DNA of 64,000 nt from Lautropia sp. (GTDB lineage: Bacteria; Pseudomonadota; Gammaproteobacteria; Burkholderiales; Burkholderiaceae_E), in contig JAUNKF010000001.1 in NCBI GenBank assembly GCA_030532895.1, positions 202,240 to 266,239 of the forward strand, given 5' to 3'. The notes under the pieces were generated by a model, which saw nothing but the letters and a program-made list of their open reading frames with translations, did no database searches and was not told the origin of the DNA. Below, piece after piece: positions 1 to 12,901 of this stretch. Within the stretch, counting starts at the first letter, position 1. Each line of letters starts with the position of its first letter. A program made the position numbers and the translations under genes.

Positions 1-1512
1 ACGCCGATCATGGACGAAAAGAACAAGGTGCTGCGGGTGCTGATCTTCTTCTCGCCGATCAGCTACAAGCAGACCCCCTTCCTGCGCGAGCTGGCAGGCG
101 CGCTCTCGCGCATGATGTCGCTGTATCTGCAGCGAAAGAATGCTGAAGATCGGCTGCGCCGTGCGTCACAGCACGACGCGCTGACCGGGCTGCCCAATCG
201 GGCGTTTCTCACCGAACACCTGGAGCGGCGGCTTGCGAAGCGGGAACCGCTCGCCCTGCTCTACATCGACCTTGACCGCTACAAGGCGATCAACGACACG
301 CTGGGCCACCAGGCTGGTGACCAGGTGCTGATCGAGGTGTCGCAGCGCTTCAAGTCCACCATCGGGCCGAACAACATCGCGGCGCGGATGGGGGGTGACG
401 AATTCGTGCTGCTGCTCGACAAGCAGAACAATGCGCAGTTCGCCGAGGATCTGGCCCGCCAGGTGCTGGCCGCGGTCGAACGTCCCTTCATCCTGAAGGG
501 CCGTGCACACTTCCTGTCGGCCAGTATCGGCATCGCCCTCTCTCCGCTGCACGGCAGCGATGCGAGCACGCTGATCCGCTGCGCCGACAACGCGATGTAC
601 ACGGTGAAGTCCGAGGGCCGCAACGATGTACGCCTGTACACGCAAAAGGATGTGAAGCATCGCGATCCGCAGCAACTCACGGCCGATCTGCCGCTCGCCA
701 TGGAGCGTGGTGAGGTGGAGCTGCACTATCAGCCCGTGATTTCGGTGCACGACAACCGCGTGGTGGGCATGGAGGGGTTGATCCGCTGGCGTCACCCGAC
801 GCTGGGCATCTTGATGCCGGATGCCTTCCTGCCACTGGCCGAGCAAAGCAACCTGATGCGTGAAGTGGGTCTGTGGACGATCCGCCGGGCGCTGGACGAC
901 CGCATCAAGCTGGGCCTTGGCTCGCACGATGACCTGGTCGTGTCGGTCAACATCTCGCCCACGCAGATGAACGAGGACGATTTCCTCACCAAGGTGCAGA
1001 CGCTGCTCAGCGAGCGGAAGTTTCCGCCCAAGCTGCTGCGTCTGGAGCTGGTGGAGAACACGCTGATCGAAGGCTCGACGAAGACGATCAACCGGCTGAA
1101 TGCACTGCGCCGGTTGGGTGTGGAAGTGGTGGTGGACAACTTCGGCACCGGCTATGCCTCTCTCTCTTATCTGCGCAACCTGCCCGTGAGCGGACTGAAG
1201 ATCGATCACACCTTCGTGAAAGGCTTGCCGGCCGACAAGAGTAACGCTGCCATCATCCACGCGATCATGACGCTGGCTGAAAAGCTGGGACTCAAAGTGA
1301 TCGCTGAAGGCGTCAGCTCACGTGAGGAGATGCTGGCGCTACGCGATGTCGGCTGCTCACGGATGCAGGGCAATTTCATCTCGCGCCCGCTGACGATGGT
1401 CGAGATGGCGGCCTTCCTGCAGCATGTGCGAAAGCCGCAGGCGGCTGCCACCGCCCCTGCCCGGCCCACCAAGCCGGCGCCAAATCCGATGGCCACCCCC
1501 GGCCGGTTCTAG
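1..1512 (+). CDS. GGDEF-EAL cyclic-di-GMP protein, 5' end outside the window
   Basis: This protein belongs to the family that makes (GGDEF) and breaks (EAL) the second messenger cyclic-di-GMP. The frame is open to base 1, so the first ATG at 10 is probably internal and an N-terminal sensor domain is missing from view. Counting from that ATG, a linker helix spans about 30-52, the GGDEF domain about 53-215 with an intact GGDEF motif at 128-132, and the EAL domain about 225-475. No RxxD inhibitory site is visible before GGDEF. The EAL signature reads EGL (255-257) and the usual DDFGTG reads DNFGTG, while the ENT, LKID, AEGV and QG positions are kept. Cyclase activity is likely; phosphodiesterase activity is doubtful. 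Confidence 0.9.
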   Translation, partial: TPIMDEKNKVLRVLIFFSPISYKQTPFLRELAGALSRMMSLYLQRKNAEDRLRRASQHDALTGLPNRAFLTEHLERRLAKREPLALLYIDLDRYKAINDTLGHQAGDQVLIEVSQRFKSTIGPNNIAARMGGDEFVLLLDKQNNAQFAEDLARQVLAAVERPFILKGRAHFLSASIGIALSPLHGSDASTLIRCADNAMYTVKSEGRNDVRLYTQKDVKHRDPQQLTADLPLAMERGEVELHYQPVISVHDNRVVGMEGLIRWRHPTLGILMPDAFLPLAEQSNLMREVGLWTIRRALDDRIKLGLGSHDDLVVSVNISPTQMNEDDFLTKVQTLLSERKFPPKLLRLELVENTLIEGSTKTINRLNALRRLGVEVVVDNFGTGYASLSYLRNLPVSGLKIDHTFVKGLPADKSNAAIIHAIMTLAEKLGLKVIAEGVSSREEMLALRDVGCSRMQGNFISRPLTMVEMAAFLQHVRKPQAAATAPARPTKPAPNPMATPGRF

Positions 1513-1644
1513 AGCGTGTTATGAACTTATTCGTCCCCGCGCTGGCCCCAAAACCGCGGGCTGACAAGGCGCCACGCGCCGCCAAGGCTTGATGCCTTCG
1601 CAAGCGTGGCAACGCCGTCAGCATGTGGATTTGGGGCCAGCCCG
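1513..1644. repeat. Intergenic hairpin repeat, copy A
   Basis: This stretch lies between two convergent genes. It contains 25-base arms at 1541-1565 and 1617-1641 that are inverted repeats of each other with about four mismatches. From about 1527 onward it closely matches 21258-21377. The first 25 bases also match 19697-19723 in reverse orientation. The hairpin may end transcription from both sides, or the element may be a non-coding mobile repeat. A further small hairpin (CCCGGCAC at 1656-1663 with GTGCCGGG at 1678-1685) follows but has no T run. Confidence 0.75.
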
Positions 1645-1715
1645 ATGAAGACCAGCCCGGCACCGGAAAGACAGGCAGTGCCGGGCAGCTGACCACGCAC
1701 GCACCACGCAAGCGC

Positions 1716-3062
1716 TTACTCGGCCACCAGAGCGAGCAAGGTCTCGGTGACCGCCTCGAGCTGATCGCTCGGCACGGCTTCCAGCCACTGGGCCTGCGCC
1801 TGCCAACCGGCCGGATCGGCCTTCAGGGCGGCGATGCACTGGCCACAGGCTTTGGGGTTTTCGAAACCCCGGCTCTGCAACAGCAACGCACCATCGACCG
1901 ACAGCAGCTTGAAATAAAACCGCCCATCGGACTCGCGATACTGCTTCACGAGCGGTTTGGCTGCCTTGGCGGCACGCGGCGCATCGGCTGCGCCACGCGC
2001 CCCTGTGCCGGCCGCAGCGCCGAGCCGGGTGTCAACGGCCCCGACCAGCGACCGGATCCCCACCGCCCGACGCACCTCGGCCATCAGTGGTGCCGCCACG
2101 GCCCTGGCCCGCTCGGCCCCTGCCTTCAGGGTGGCTTCGATCTCGGCAGGCTGGGCGATCAACGCCCGATAACGCTCACGAATCGGCGCAAGACGCTCAT
2201 CCAGCTGCTCGAAAAGCGCCTGTTTGGCCTCACCCCAGCTGAGACCATCCACCAACGACTGGCGAAAGGCGGCCGCCTGCTCGGGCGAGGCAAACGCCTG
2301 ATAGAGCTGGTAAAGGGCCGAGGCATCGGCATCCTTCGGCTCACCCGGCCCGCGGGAATCGGTGACGATGCCCTTGATCAGCTGGTTGAGCTGGCGGCTG
2401 TCGGCAAAGAGCGGAATCGTGTTGTCATAGCTCTTGCTCATCTTGCGGCCATCCAGACCGGGCAAGGTGCCCACGCTCTCGTCCACCTGCACGCTTGGCA
2501 AGGTGAGCACCTCCCCATAGAGGTGGTTGAAGCGCTGGGCAATGTCGCGGGTGATCTCCAGATGCTGAACCTGGTCACGCCCGACCGGCACGCGGTCGGC
2601 GCTGAAGATGAGGATGTCGGCCGCCATCAGCACGGGGTACATGAACAGCCCGGCCGTCACATCGGTATCCAGATCGACGCCGGCCTCCCGGTTGCGGTCA
2701 TTGGCGGCCTTGTAGGCATGGGCGCGATTCAACAAGCCCTTGCCCGTCACACAGGTCAGGTACCAGCACAACTCGGGAATTTCCGGCAGGTCGGACTGGC
2801 GATAGAAGAACACGCGCTCGGGATCAAGACCGGCGGCCAACCAGCAGGCGGCAATGTCGAGTGTCGAGCGCTGGATCCGCTCGGGTTCAGGGCATTTGAT
2901 CAGCCCATGAAAATCGGCCAGAAAGAAGAAGCTCTCGACCTGCGGATTCTGGCTGGCAGCAATGGCCGGCCGGATCGCGCCGGCGAAATTGCCCAGATGG
3001 GGGGTGCCGGTGGTCGTGATGCCGGTGAGAACACGTGGCAATCGGGTATCAGCTTGGGTCAT
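1716..3062 (-). CDS. trpS: Tryptophanyl-tRNA synthetase with C-terminal extension
   Basis: This class I synthetase charges tRNA-Trp. The 448-residue product begins MTQADTRLPRVLTG at the ATG at 3062; in-frame codons further upstream do not look like TrpS. The HIGH-type motif is PHLGN at 21-25 and the KMSKS loop is at 207-211. The catalytic part ends near residue 345. The last 100 residues are a low-complexity Ala linker followed by a segment around QYRESDGRFYFKLLS that resembles the YegP/DUF1508 fold; I recall similar TrpS extensions in other Burkholderiales. The gene follows a YciO-type gene by 55 bases and is probably cotranscribed with it and with the PHP gene. Confidence 0.95.
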   Translation of the reverse strand: MTQADTRLPRVLTGITTTGTPHLGNFAGAIRPAIAASQNPQVESFFFLADFHGLIKCPEPERIQRSTLDIAACWLAAGLDPERVFFYRQSDLPEIPELCWYLTCVTGKGLLNRAHAYKAANDRNREAGVDLDTDVTAGLFMYPVLMAADILIFSADRVPVGRDQVQHLEITRDIAQRFNHLYGEVLTLPSVQVDESVGTLPGLDGRKMSKSYDNTIPLFADSRQLNQLIKGIVTDSRGPGEPKDADASALYQLYQAFASPEQAAAFRQSLVDGLSWGEAKQALFEQLDERLAPIRERYRALIAQPAEIEATLKAGAERARAVAAPLMAEVRRAVGIRSLVGAVDTRLGAAAGTGARGAADAPRAAKAAKPLVKQYRESDGRFYFKLLSVDGALLLQSRGFENPKACGQCIAALKADPAGWQAQAQWLEAVPSDQLEAVTETLLALVAE

Positions 3063-3074
3063 GAGAAAGCGGGA

Positions 3075-3099
3075 GGACGAACAAATACATAACACGCGC
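3075..3099 (-). repeat. Degenerate fragment related to the intergenic repeat edge
   Basis: On the minus strand this stretch shares GCGTGTTATG and TTCGTCC with the outer edge of repeat copy A (1513-1537) and with 19697-19723. It sits directly upstream of trpS, pointing inward, opposite to copy A at the other end of trpS. The match is partial, and a chance resemblance within a promoter is possible. Confidence 0.35.
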
Positions 3100-3117
3100 G
3101 AGGATGAAAGATAGCAC

Positions 3118-3738
3118 TCAGCGCGTCATCGCATCGACCGGCCCCAGGCCGACCCGGACGATCAACGGCTCGTCCCCCGTCACATCGATGACGCTCGTCG
3201 GCTCGAACTGGCCTGCACCACCATCGACGAGCAAATCGATCCGCTTGCCGATCCGATCCTCGATGTCGTCCGGATCGGCCAACGGGTCGGTGTCGCCCGG
3301 CAGGATCAGCGAGGCACAAAGCAGCGGCGTGCCGAGCGCTTCGAGCAGTGCCAGCACGATCGGTGCGTCCGGCACCCGCAGGCCAACCGTCTTTCGGGAC
3401 GGATGGTGCAGACGGCGCGGCACCTCTTTCGTGGCCGGCAGGATGAAGGTGTAGGCGCCCGGCGTCCACTCCTTCAGGAACCGGAACTGGCGATTGTCCA
3501 CCTGCGCATATTGCGACAGCTCGGACAGGTCACGACACATCAGCGTGAGCAGGTGCTTGTCATCGATGCCGCGGATGGCGCGCATCCGCTCGACGGCCGA
3601 CTTGTCCTCCAGATGACAAGCGAGCACATAGCTCGCATCGGTGGGCAGCGCGGCCAGCGCCCCTTTCTGGAACTGGTCGGCCACCTGACGGATCAGGCGA
3701 TCCTGGGGGTTTTTGGGATGGATGGCGATACGTTTCAT
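3118..3738 (-). CDS. YciO/YrdC-Sua5 family protein
   Basis: This 206-residue protein has the YrdC/Sua5/YciO fold, which binds ATP and RNA. TsaC/Sua5 members make threonylcarbamoyl-AMP for the t6A modification of tRNA. The sequence around TDASYVLACH and RAIRGIDDKHLLTL fits the YciO subgroup; YciO activity is reported to be weaker than that of TsaC. There is no Sua5 C-terminal domain. The start MKRIAIHP at 3738 is preceded by an AAAGGT-type ribosome site. The order PHP gene, yciO, trpS resembles the trpH-yciO pair next to the trp operon in enterobacteria. Confidence 0.87.
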   Translation of the reverse strand: MKRIAIHPKNPQDRLIRQVADQFQKGALAALPTDASYVLACHLEDKSAVERMRAIRGIDDKHLLTLMCRDLSELSQYAQVDNRQFRFLKEWTPGAYTFILPATKEVPRRLHHPSRKTVGLRVPDAPIVLALLEALGTPLLCASLILPGDTDPLADPDDIEDRIGKRIDLLVDGGAGQFEPTSVIDVTGDEPLIVRVGLGPVDAMTR

Positions 3739-3879
3739 CAGAAACCTTTGATCTCATGGATCGGCTATCGGCATATGGTAAAACAGCGCCGGCAGCCGTG
3801 GTCTTGCAGCACGCGATGACCGTTGACCTACCTCGCCACTGACGAGCCGAGCACGGCGCACACCTTGCAAGCCATTGAC

Positions 3880-4740
3880 TCAGGGACACAAGGTACGCGG
3901 CAACCGGGGCCAGCCTGCCCAGATCGGCACCAGATCGCCGGGCAGCGGTGGCACCCGGCCCAGGTCGAATCGGCTCTCGGCCGGGTCATGAAAATCCGAG
4001 CCGCGCGAGGCGGCCAGCGGCAAGCGTCGGCTCCAGTCGGCAAAGCGGCGGATGTCCTCCTCGCCATGACTGCCAGAGACGACCTCGATGCCTTCGCCCC
4101 CGGCCGCCACGAAAGCTTCGGCGAGCAACCACAACGCCGTGTCGTCAAAGCGGTAACGGGCCGGATGTGCCAGCACCGCCTGGCCGCCCGCCCCGCGAAT
4201 CCAGCTGACGGCCTCTGAAAGGCTCGCCCAGCGCTGCGGCACGAAACCGGGCTTACCGGGCACCAGCCAGTTGGCAAACACCTCCCGTGTGTTGGCGGCC
4301 CGGCCGATCTGCACCAGATAACGGCCGAAGTGACTGCGCGAGATCAGCGCCGGGTTGCCCACATAGGCCATGGCCCCCTCATAGGCATCGGGCACACCGG
4401 CCCGGGCCAGCTCACGCGCGATCTCATGTGCCCGTGCATCACGCCCGGAACGATTTGCTGCCAAACCATCCTGCAACGCCTGATTGCCGATATCGACGCC
4501 CAGGCCGACGATATGAACGGTTTCACCAGCCCAGGTGATCGACACCTCGACCCCCGGCACGAGCGTGATGCCGAGTGTCTCGGCCACCTCGGCCGCCTCG
4601 GGTATGCCATCGAGAATGTCGTGATCGGTGAGCGCCAGCACCTGCACCCCGTTCTGGTGGGCACGCCGGACGACCTCGGCGGGCGACAGCACCCCATCGG
4701 ATCGCAGGGAATGACAATGCAGGTCGATATTGAGGGACAT
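3880..4740 (-). CDS. PHP-domain phosphoesterase (RNase AM / TrpH / YciV type)
   Basis: This 286-residue metal-dependent PHP phosphoesterase belongs to the family that removes 5' nucleotides from short RNA or hydrolyses 3',5'-nucleoside bisphosphates. The PHP metal motif DLHCHS is at the N-terminus, followed by LTDHD and, near the end, SGSHGEE and GSDFHDP, which supply the remaining histidine and aspartate ligands. I chose the ATG at 4740 (MSLNIDLHCHS); residues encoded further upstream in frame look non-coding. It is probably the first gene of an operon with yciO and trpS, although a 141-base gap separates it from yciO. Confidence 0.9.
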   Translation of the reverse strand: MSLNIDLHCHSLRSDGVLSPAEVVRRAHQNGVQVLALTDHDILDGIPEAAEVAETLGITLVPGVEVSITWAGETVHIVGLGVDIGNQALQDGLAANRSGRDARAHEIARELARAGVPDAYEGAMAYVGNPALISRSHFGRYLVQIGRAANTREVFANWLVPGKPGFVPQRWASLSEAVSWIRGAGGQAVLAHPARYRFDDTALWLLAEAFVAAGGEGIEVVSGSHGEEDIRRFADWSRRLPLAASRGSDFHDPAESRFDLGRVPPLPGDLVPIWAGWPRLPRTLCP

Positions 4741-5309
4741 GAGGCAGCTCAGACAGACATGGGACAAACGTATCGTGACAGGCAAGCATGCCTCACACGC
4801 CGGGGATACCCCCTCATCAAACGCCACGCCTGGGCAGGGCTGGCCCACACGCATCATCAACGTTCAAAGGGAATCATGCACGGACTCGTGCCGGCAACGG
4901 TGCCCGACACCCAAATGTAGCAGCCCGCCGGCCTTCTCCGTGAAAACCCTGAGACCGCTGGCATCGTCCGCCAGCCCCCCCCCAAGCGGATTCAGGCCGA
5001 GCCGCCCCTGTCTGGCTTCACACACCGGTTGTCGCGGCGCAATACACCCACGCAACCGCGGCGCCCGGATTCGCCAGCCATGCAGCTCACCGGGCAGTGC
5101 CGATGCCAAAGCATTGCAACACGTCGAGCGGCCCCCGCCCCGTCCCGTGTCCAACGCGTCATCACCAGCTCAAACCGTCACCCACGACGGCCAACCGTCC
5201 AGGAGCCTGATTTACCCCCTGAACAAAGGTGAGGCGGCCCGAATGGGCTGCCGATGCCTGATAGCATCTCAAGCACCTAAAGCGCATGAGCGCACGCAAG
5301 GAGTTCCAC
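4741..5309. other. Intergenic stretch between divergent genes, no gene seen
   Basis: This stretch of about 570 bases separates the PHP gene (minus) from brnQ (plus) and must hold both promoters. Small open frames on either strand have unlikely compositions, no ribosome site and no recognisable family. No tRNA, riboswitch or clear terminator was recognised. Confidence 0.6.
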
Positions 5310-6650
5310 ATGCTCTCCAATAAAGATGTCATCGCCTTGGGCATGATGATTTTCGCCCTGTTCCTCGGCGCCGGAAACATCATTTTTCCACCGATGGAGG
5401 GCTATCTGTCCGGCACCCAATGGTCATGGGCGGCTCTGGGCTTCATCCTGACCGGGGTGATGATGCCTTTCGTGACCCTGGTGATCGTGGCCATTCGAGG
5501 CAAGGGCGAGGCGCTCTCGAAAGACCTGCCCCAATGGGCACAGGTGATGTTCTGGGTGACGCTCTATCTGATCATCGGCCCGACCTTTGCGGCCCCCCGC
5601 GTGACGAACGTGGCCTACGAGATGGCGTGGTTGCCGCTCGGATTGAGCAACCCGGAAAATGCCACCTCGCATGTGGTCTTTGCCGTCGGCTTCGTGCTGA
5701 TCGGCATGTATTTCATGCTGCGCAAAAACGCGATGATTTCGACCATCGGTGAAGTGATGACACCACTGCTGCTGCTGTTGCTGGCGATCGTGGCCATCCG
5801 CGTGATCCAGGTGCCACTGTCGGCGGTTCAGGCCCCCGCACAAGCCTATGCACAAGGCTCGCCACTGGTGATCGGCATGGTGGGCGGCTATCAGACGATG
5901 GATCTGCTGGCGGCGATGGCCTTTGGCGGGCTGGTGGCCAACGTGATGCGCGCCCGTCAGGTGAACGATGCCAGGCGCGTCATCCGCTACACGCTGAAGG
6001 CGGGCATGGTCTCGCTCGTCTGCCTCTCGCTGCTCTACACCTCCCTCTTCTATATGGGCGCCACCAGCCATGCGGTGGCACAAGGGGCCGACAACGGTGG
6101 TCAGATTTTCTCCCGCTATGTGAATGAGCTGTTCGGCACGGCCGGCGTCTGGATGATGAGCGGCATCGTGATGCTGGCCAACCTGACCACACTGGTGGGG
6201 GTGATCAGCTCGGCCTCCGATTATTTCAGCCGGTTGCTTCCCGGCATCCGTTACCCCGTGTGGGTCGTGATCTTCACCGCCATGACCGCTTTCGTGGCCG
6301 AGATGGGTCTCACCACGCTATTGCGCGTCACGATCCCGGCACTGCTGCTGATCTACCCGGTGGCGATCATGCTGGTCGTCCTGCAATTCCTGCGCCCCTA
6401 CCTCGGCGACATCAAGCGCACGTATCATGTCGTCATCGGCGTGACCGTGCTCTTCAGCGCCATCGACAGCCTGAACAACCTGGGCTGGCTGCCGGCCTCG
6501 GTCAACAGCACGCTGAGCCACCTGCCCTTGTATCAGGAACAGCTCGCCTGGCTGGCCCCCGCACTGATCACGCTGCTGATCATGTTCTTTCGCGGCAAAG
6601 CCTTGAAGGTATCCTCTGACACACGCACCACAGGAGAAGAAACCGCATGA
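5310..6650 (+). CDS. brnQ: Branched-chain amino acid transporter, LIVCS (BrnQ) family
   Basis: This 446-residue inner-membrane symporter for leucine, isoleucine and valine has about twelve hydrophobic helices. The family signature is at the N-terminus: FALFLGAGNIIFPP within the first helix. AAGGAG at 5298-5303, six bases before the ATG at 5310, fixes the start; an in-frame ATG at 5286 has no such site. The stop overlaps the ATG of the following gamma-carbonic anhydrase gene (ATGA at 6647-6650), so the two are translationally coupled. The family match is clear; substrate preference is inferred from it. Confidence 0.93.
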   Translation: MLSNKDVIALGMMIFALFLGAGNIIFPPMEGYLSGTQWSWAALGFILTGVMMPFVTLVIVAIRGKGEALSKDLPQWAQVMFWVTLYLIIGPTFAAPRVTNVAYEMAWLPLGLSNPENATSHVVFAVGFVLIGMYFMLRKNAMISTIGEVMTPLLLLLLAIVAIRVIQVPLSAVQAPAQAYAQGSPLVIGMVGGYQTMDLLAAMAFGGLVANVMRARQVNDARRVIRYTLKAGMVSLVCLSLLYTSLFYMGATSHAVAQGADNGGQIFSRYVNELFGTAGVWMMSGIVMLANLTTLVGVISSASDYFSRLLPGIRYPVWVVIFTAMTAFVAEMGLTTLLRVTIPALLLIYPVAIMLVVLQFLRPYLGDIKRTYHVVIGVTVLFSAIDSLNNLGWLPASVNSTLSHLPLYQEQLAWLAPALITLLIMFFRGKALKVSSDTRTTGEETA

Positions 6651-7174
6651 GTCTCTATGCACTGGGTGAGCAGCGCCCCACCCTGTCGCCCTCGGCCTGG
6701 GTCGCCCCCGGCGCCTCGGTGATCGGCGACGTTCAGCTGGGCGATCAGGTCAGCATCTGGTTTGGCGCCGTACTACGTGGGGACAATGAACCGATCCGTA
6801 TCGGCAACGGCAGCAACGTGCAGGAAAACGCCGTGCTGCATGTGGATCATGGCTGCCCGATCGAGGTGGGCGAGAACGTCACCATCGGCCATCAGGCCAT
6901 GCTGCACGGCTGCAGCATCGGCGACAACAGCCTGATCGGCATCCAGGCCGTGGTCTTGAATCGGGCACGTATCGGCCGCAACTGTCTGGTTGGGGCCGGC
7001 GCCCTGGTCACGGAAGGCAAGGTGTTCGAGGACGGATGGCTGATCCTCGGCTCACCCGCCAAGGCCGTTCGCCGGCTGAGCGAAGAAGAAATCGCCGGTC
7101 TGGCGGCCTCGGCAGCCAGCTACCGGGCGCATTTAGGGCATTACGCCACGGAACTGACAGCATGGACACCCTGA
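6647..7174 (+). CDS. Gamma-carbonic anhydrase family protein (YrdA/PaaY-like)
   Basis: This 175-residue left-handed beta-helix protein is built from hexapeptide repeats. The pattern GAVLRGDNEPIRIG, NAVLHVDHG and IGHQAMLHGCSIG contains the histidines that bind metal in gamma-class carbonic anhydrases; the family usually forms trimers. A CAGGAGAA ribosome site precedes the ATG. The gene overlaps brnQ by four bases and hslO by 13, so the three form one operon. Many YrdA-type members show little measured carbonic anhydrase activity, so the exact substrate is uncertain. Confidence 0.9.
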   Translation: MSLYALGEQRPTLSPSAWVAPGASVIGDVQLGDQVSIWFGAVLRGDNEPIRIGNGSNVQENAVLHVDHGCPIEVGENVTIGHQAMLHGCSIGDNSLIGIQAVVLNRARIGRNCLVGAGALVTEGKVFEDGWLILGSPAKAVRRLSEEEIAGLAASAASYRAHLGHYATELTAWTP

Positions 7175-8070
7175 TCCGATTTGGCTTTGCGAACAAGGTA
7201 CGCGGCCAGATCGTCAAACTCGACGAGAGCTGGCAAGCCATCGTCAAGAACCATCAACACTATGGCACCAGGGACGTTCCCCCCACGGTGCGCGAGCGCC
7301 TGGGCGAGCTGACGGCAGCGGGGCTGTTGCTGTCGGCATCGCTCAAGTTCGACGGCAGCCTGCTCTTGCAGATTCAGGGCAGCGGCCCGGCACGCCTTTT
7401 CGTGGCCGAATGCCAGCCCGATGGGCGCTACCGTGCCACCGTGAAACTGAACGAACAGGTGGCCATTCCGCACGATGCCTCGTTCAACGATCTGGTGAAC
7501 CCCGACAACCGGGGCCGCTTCGTCGTCACGCTGATTCCGGCTGCAGCCAATCAGGGCGGCGGGCCGGACAACCCCTATCAGGGCATCATCCCCTTCGAGG
7601 GCGACACGGTGGCCGAAGTGCTGGAACACTACATGGCACAGTCGGAGCAGATTCCCACGCGGCTGTGGCTGGCCGCCGATGAGACATCGGCCTTCGGCCT
7701 GCTGCTGCAGATGATGCCGACACAGGGTGATGCCGGCGCGCCCGACGAGCTGGAAAGCCGCCAGACCTGGGAGCAGGTACAGGTGCTGGCCGACACGCTC
7801 TCACGCGATGAAATGCTGGGCTTGCCGCCTGAAGAGGTACTGCACCGACTGTTCTGGGAAACCGATATCGCCGGCTACGGCAAGATGCGGCCTGTCTTTG
7901 AATGCACCTGCTCGCGTGAGAAGGTCGCAGGCATGCTGAAGATGCTGGGCGAGACGGAAGTGCGGCACATCCTGGATGAACAGCCGAACATCCTCGTCAA
8001 TTGCGAGTTCTGCCGCAAGCCCTATGACTTCAATGAAGCGCAGGCGATGGCGCTCTTCGATGAAAGCTGA
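7162..8070 (+). CDS. hslO: Hsp33 redox-regulated chaperone
   Basis: This 302-residue cytosolic holdase chaperone is switched on by oxidative stress. The C-terminal zinc switch is visible: CTC in FECTCSREKV and CEFC in VNCEFCRKPY give the CxC and CxxC cysteines that bind zinc when reduced and form disulfides when oxidised. I start it at the ATG at 7162 (MDTLIRFGFANKV), inside the end of the preceding gene; open codons upstream belong to that gene's other frame. The stop abuts the stop of ftsB on the other strand, so the two operons converge with no spacer. Confidence 0.95.
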   Translation: MDTLIRFGFANKVRGQIVKLDESWQAIVKNHQHYGTRDVPPTVRERLGELTAAGLLLSASLKFDGSLLLQIQGSGPARLFVAECQPDGRYRATVKLNEQVAIPHDASFNDLVNPDNRGRFVVTLIPAAANQGGGPDNPYQGIIPFEGDTVAEVLEHYMAQSEQIPTRLWLAADETSAFGLLLQMMPTQGDAGAPDELESRQTWEQVQVLADTLSRDEMLGLPPEEVLHRLFWETDIAGYGKMRPVFECTCSREKVAGMLKMLGETEVRHILDEQPNILVNCEFCRKPYDFNEAQAMALFDES

Positions 8071-8376
8071 TCACTCGGCGCTGCCCGGCTCGGTGCTTTC
8101 GGCCGGGGCGGGGTTGATCTGCACGAAGATCTCGTCCTCGCGCACCATGCCCAGGCTGTAACGGGCACGTTCCTCGACGGCCGATGCCCCGCTTTTCAGG
8201 TCTTCGGCCTCGGCTTCCAGCCCTTCATTGCGAAGACGCTTGCCGACATTGATTTCCTTTTGCAGCGCGAGCTGCTGGTCGAGCTTCCAGACACGCAGCC
8301 AGCTGCCCTGACCCAGCCACAATGGGTACTGGATCAGGACGAGCAACGTGAACAGAACCGCGGCCAGCAGTCTCAT
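8071..8376 (-). CDS. ftsB: Cell-division protein FtsB
   Basis: This 101-residue septum-formation initiator (FtsB/DivIC family) joins FtsL and FtsQ in the divisome. One membrane helix occupies about 3-20, followed by a periplasmic coiled coil (about 30-65) and a short acidic tail. It lies 19 bases downstream of eno, the usual order in proteobacteria, and is the last gene of the pyrG-kdsA-DUF1330-eno-ftsB operon. Confidence 0.93.
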   Translation of the reverse strand: MRLLAAVLFTLLVLIQYPLWLGQGSWLRVWKLDQQLALQKEINVGKRLRNEGLEAEAEDLKSGASAVEERARYSLGMVREDEIFVQINPAPAESTEPGSAE

Positions 8377-8395
8377 GCGCCGTGTTTACAACCGA

Positions 8396-12901
<4,506 letters not shown>

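Noticed and set aside
1656..1685. Hairpin CCCGGCAC/GTGCCGGG as a trpS terminator
   Set aside because: The stem is good but no T run follows on either strand, so it is mentioned only with the neighbouring repeat.
4864..5154. Small frame (96 codons) on the minus strand in the PHP-brnQ gap
   Set aside because: No ribosome site, no family, and unlikely composition; too weak to call.
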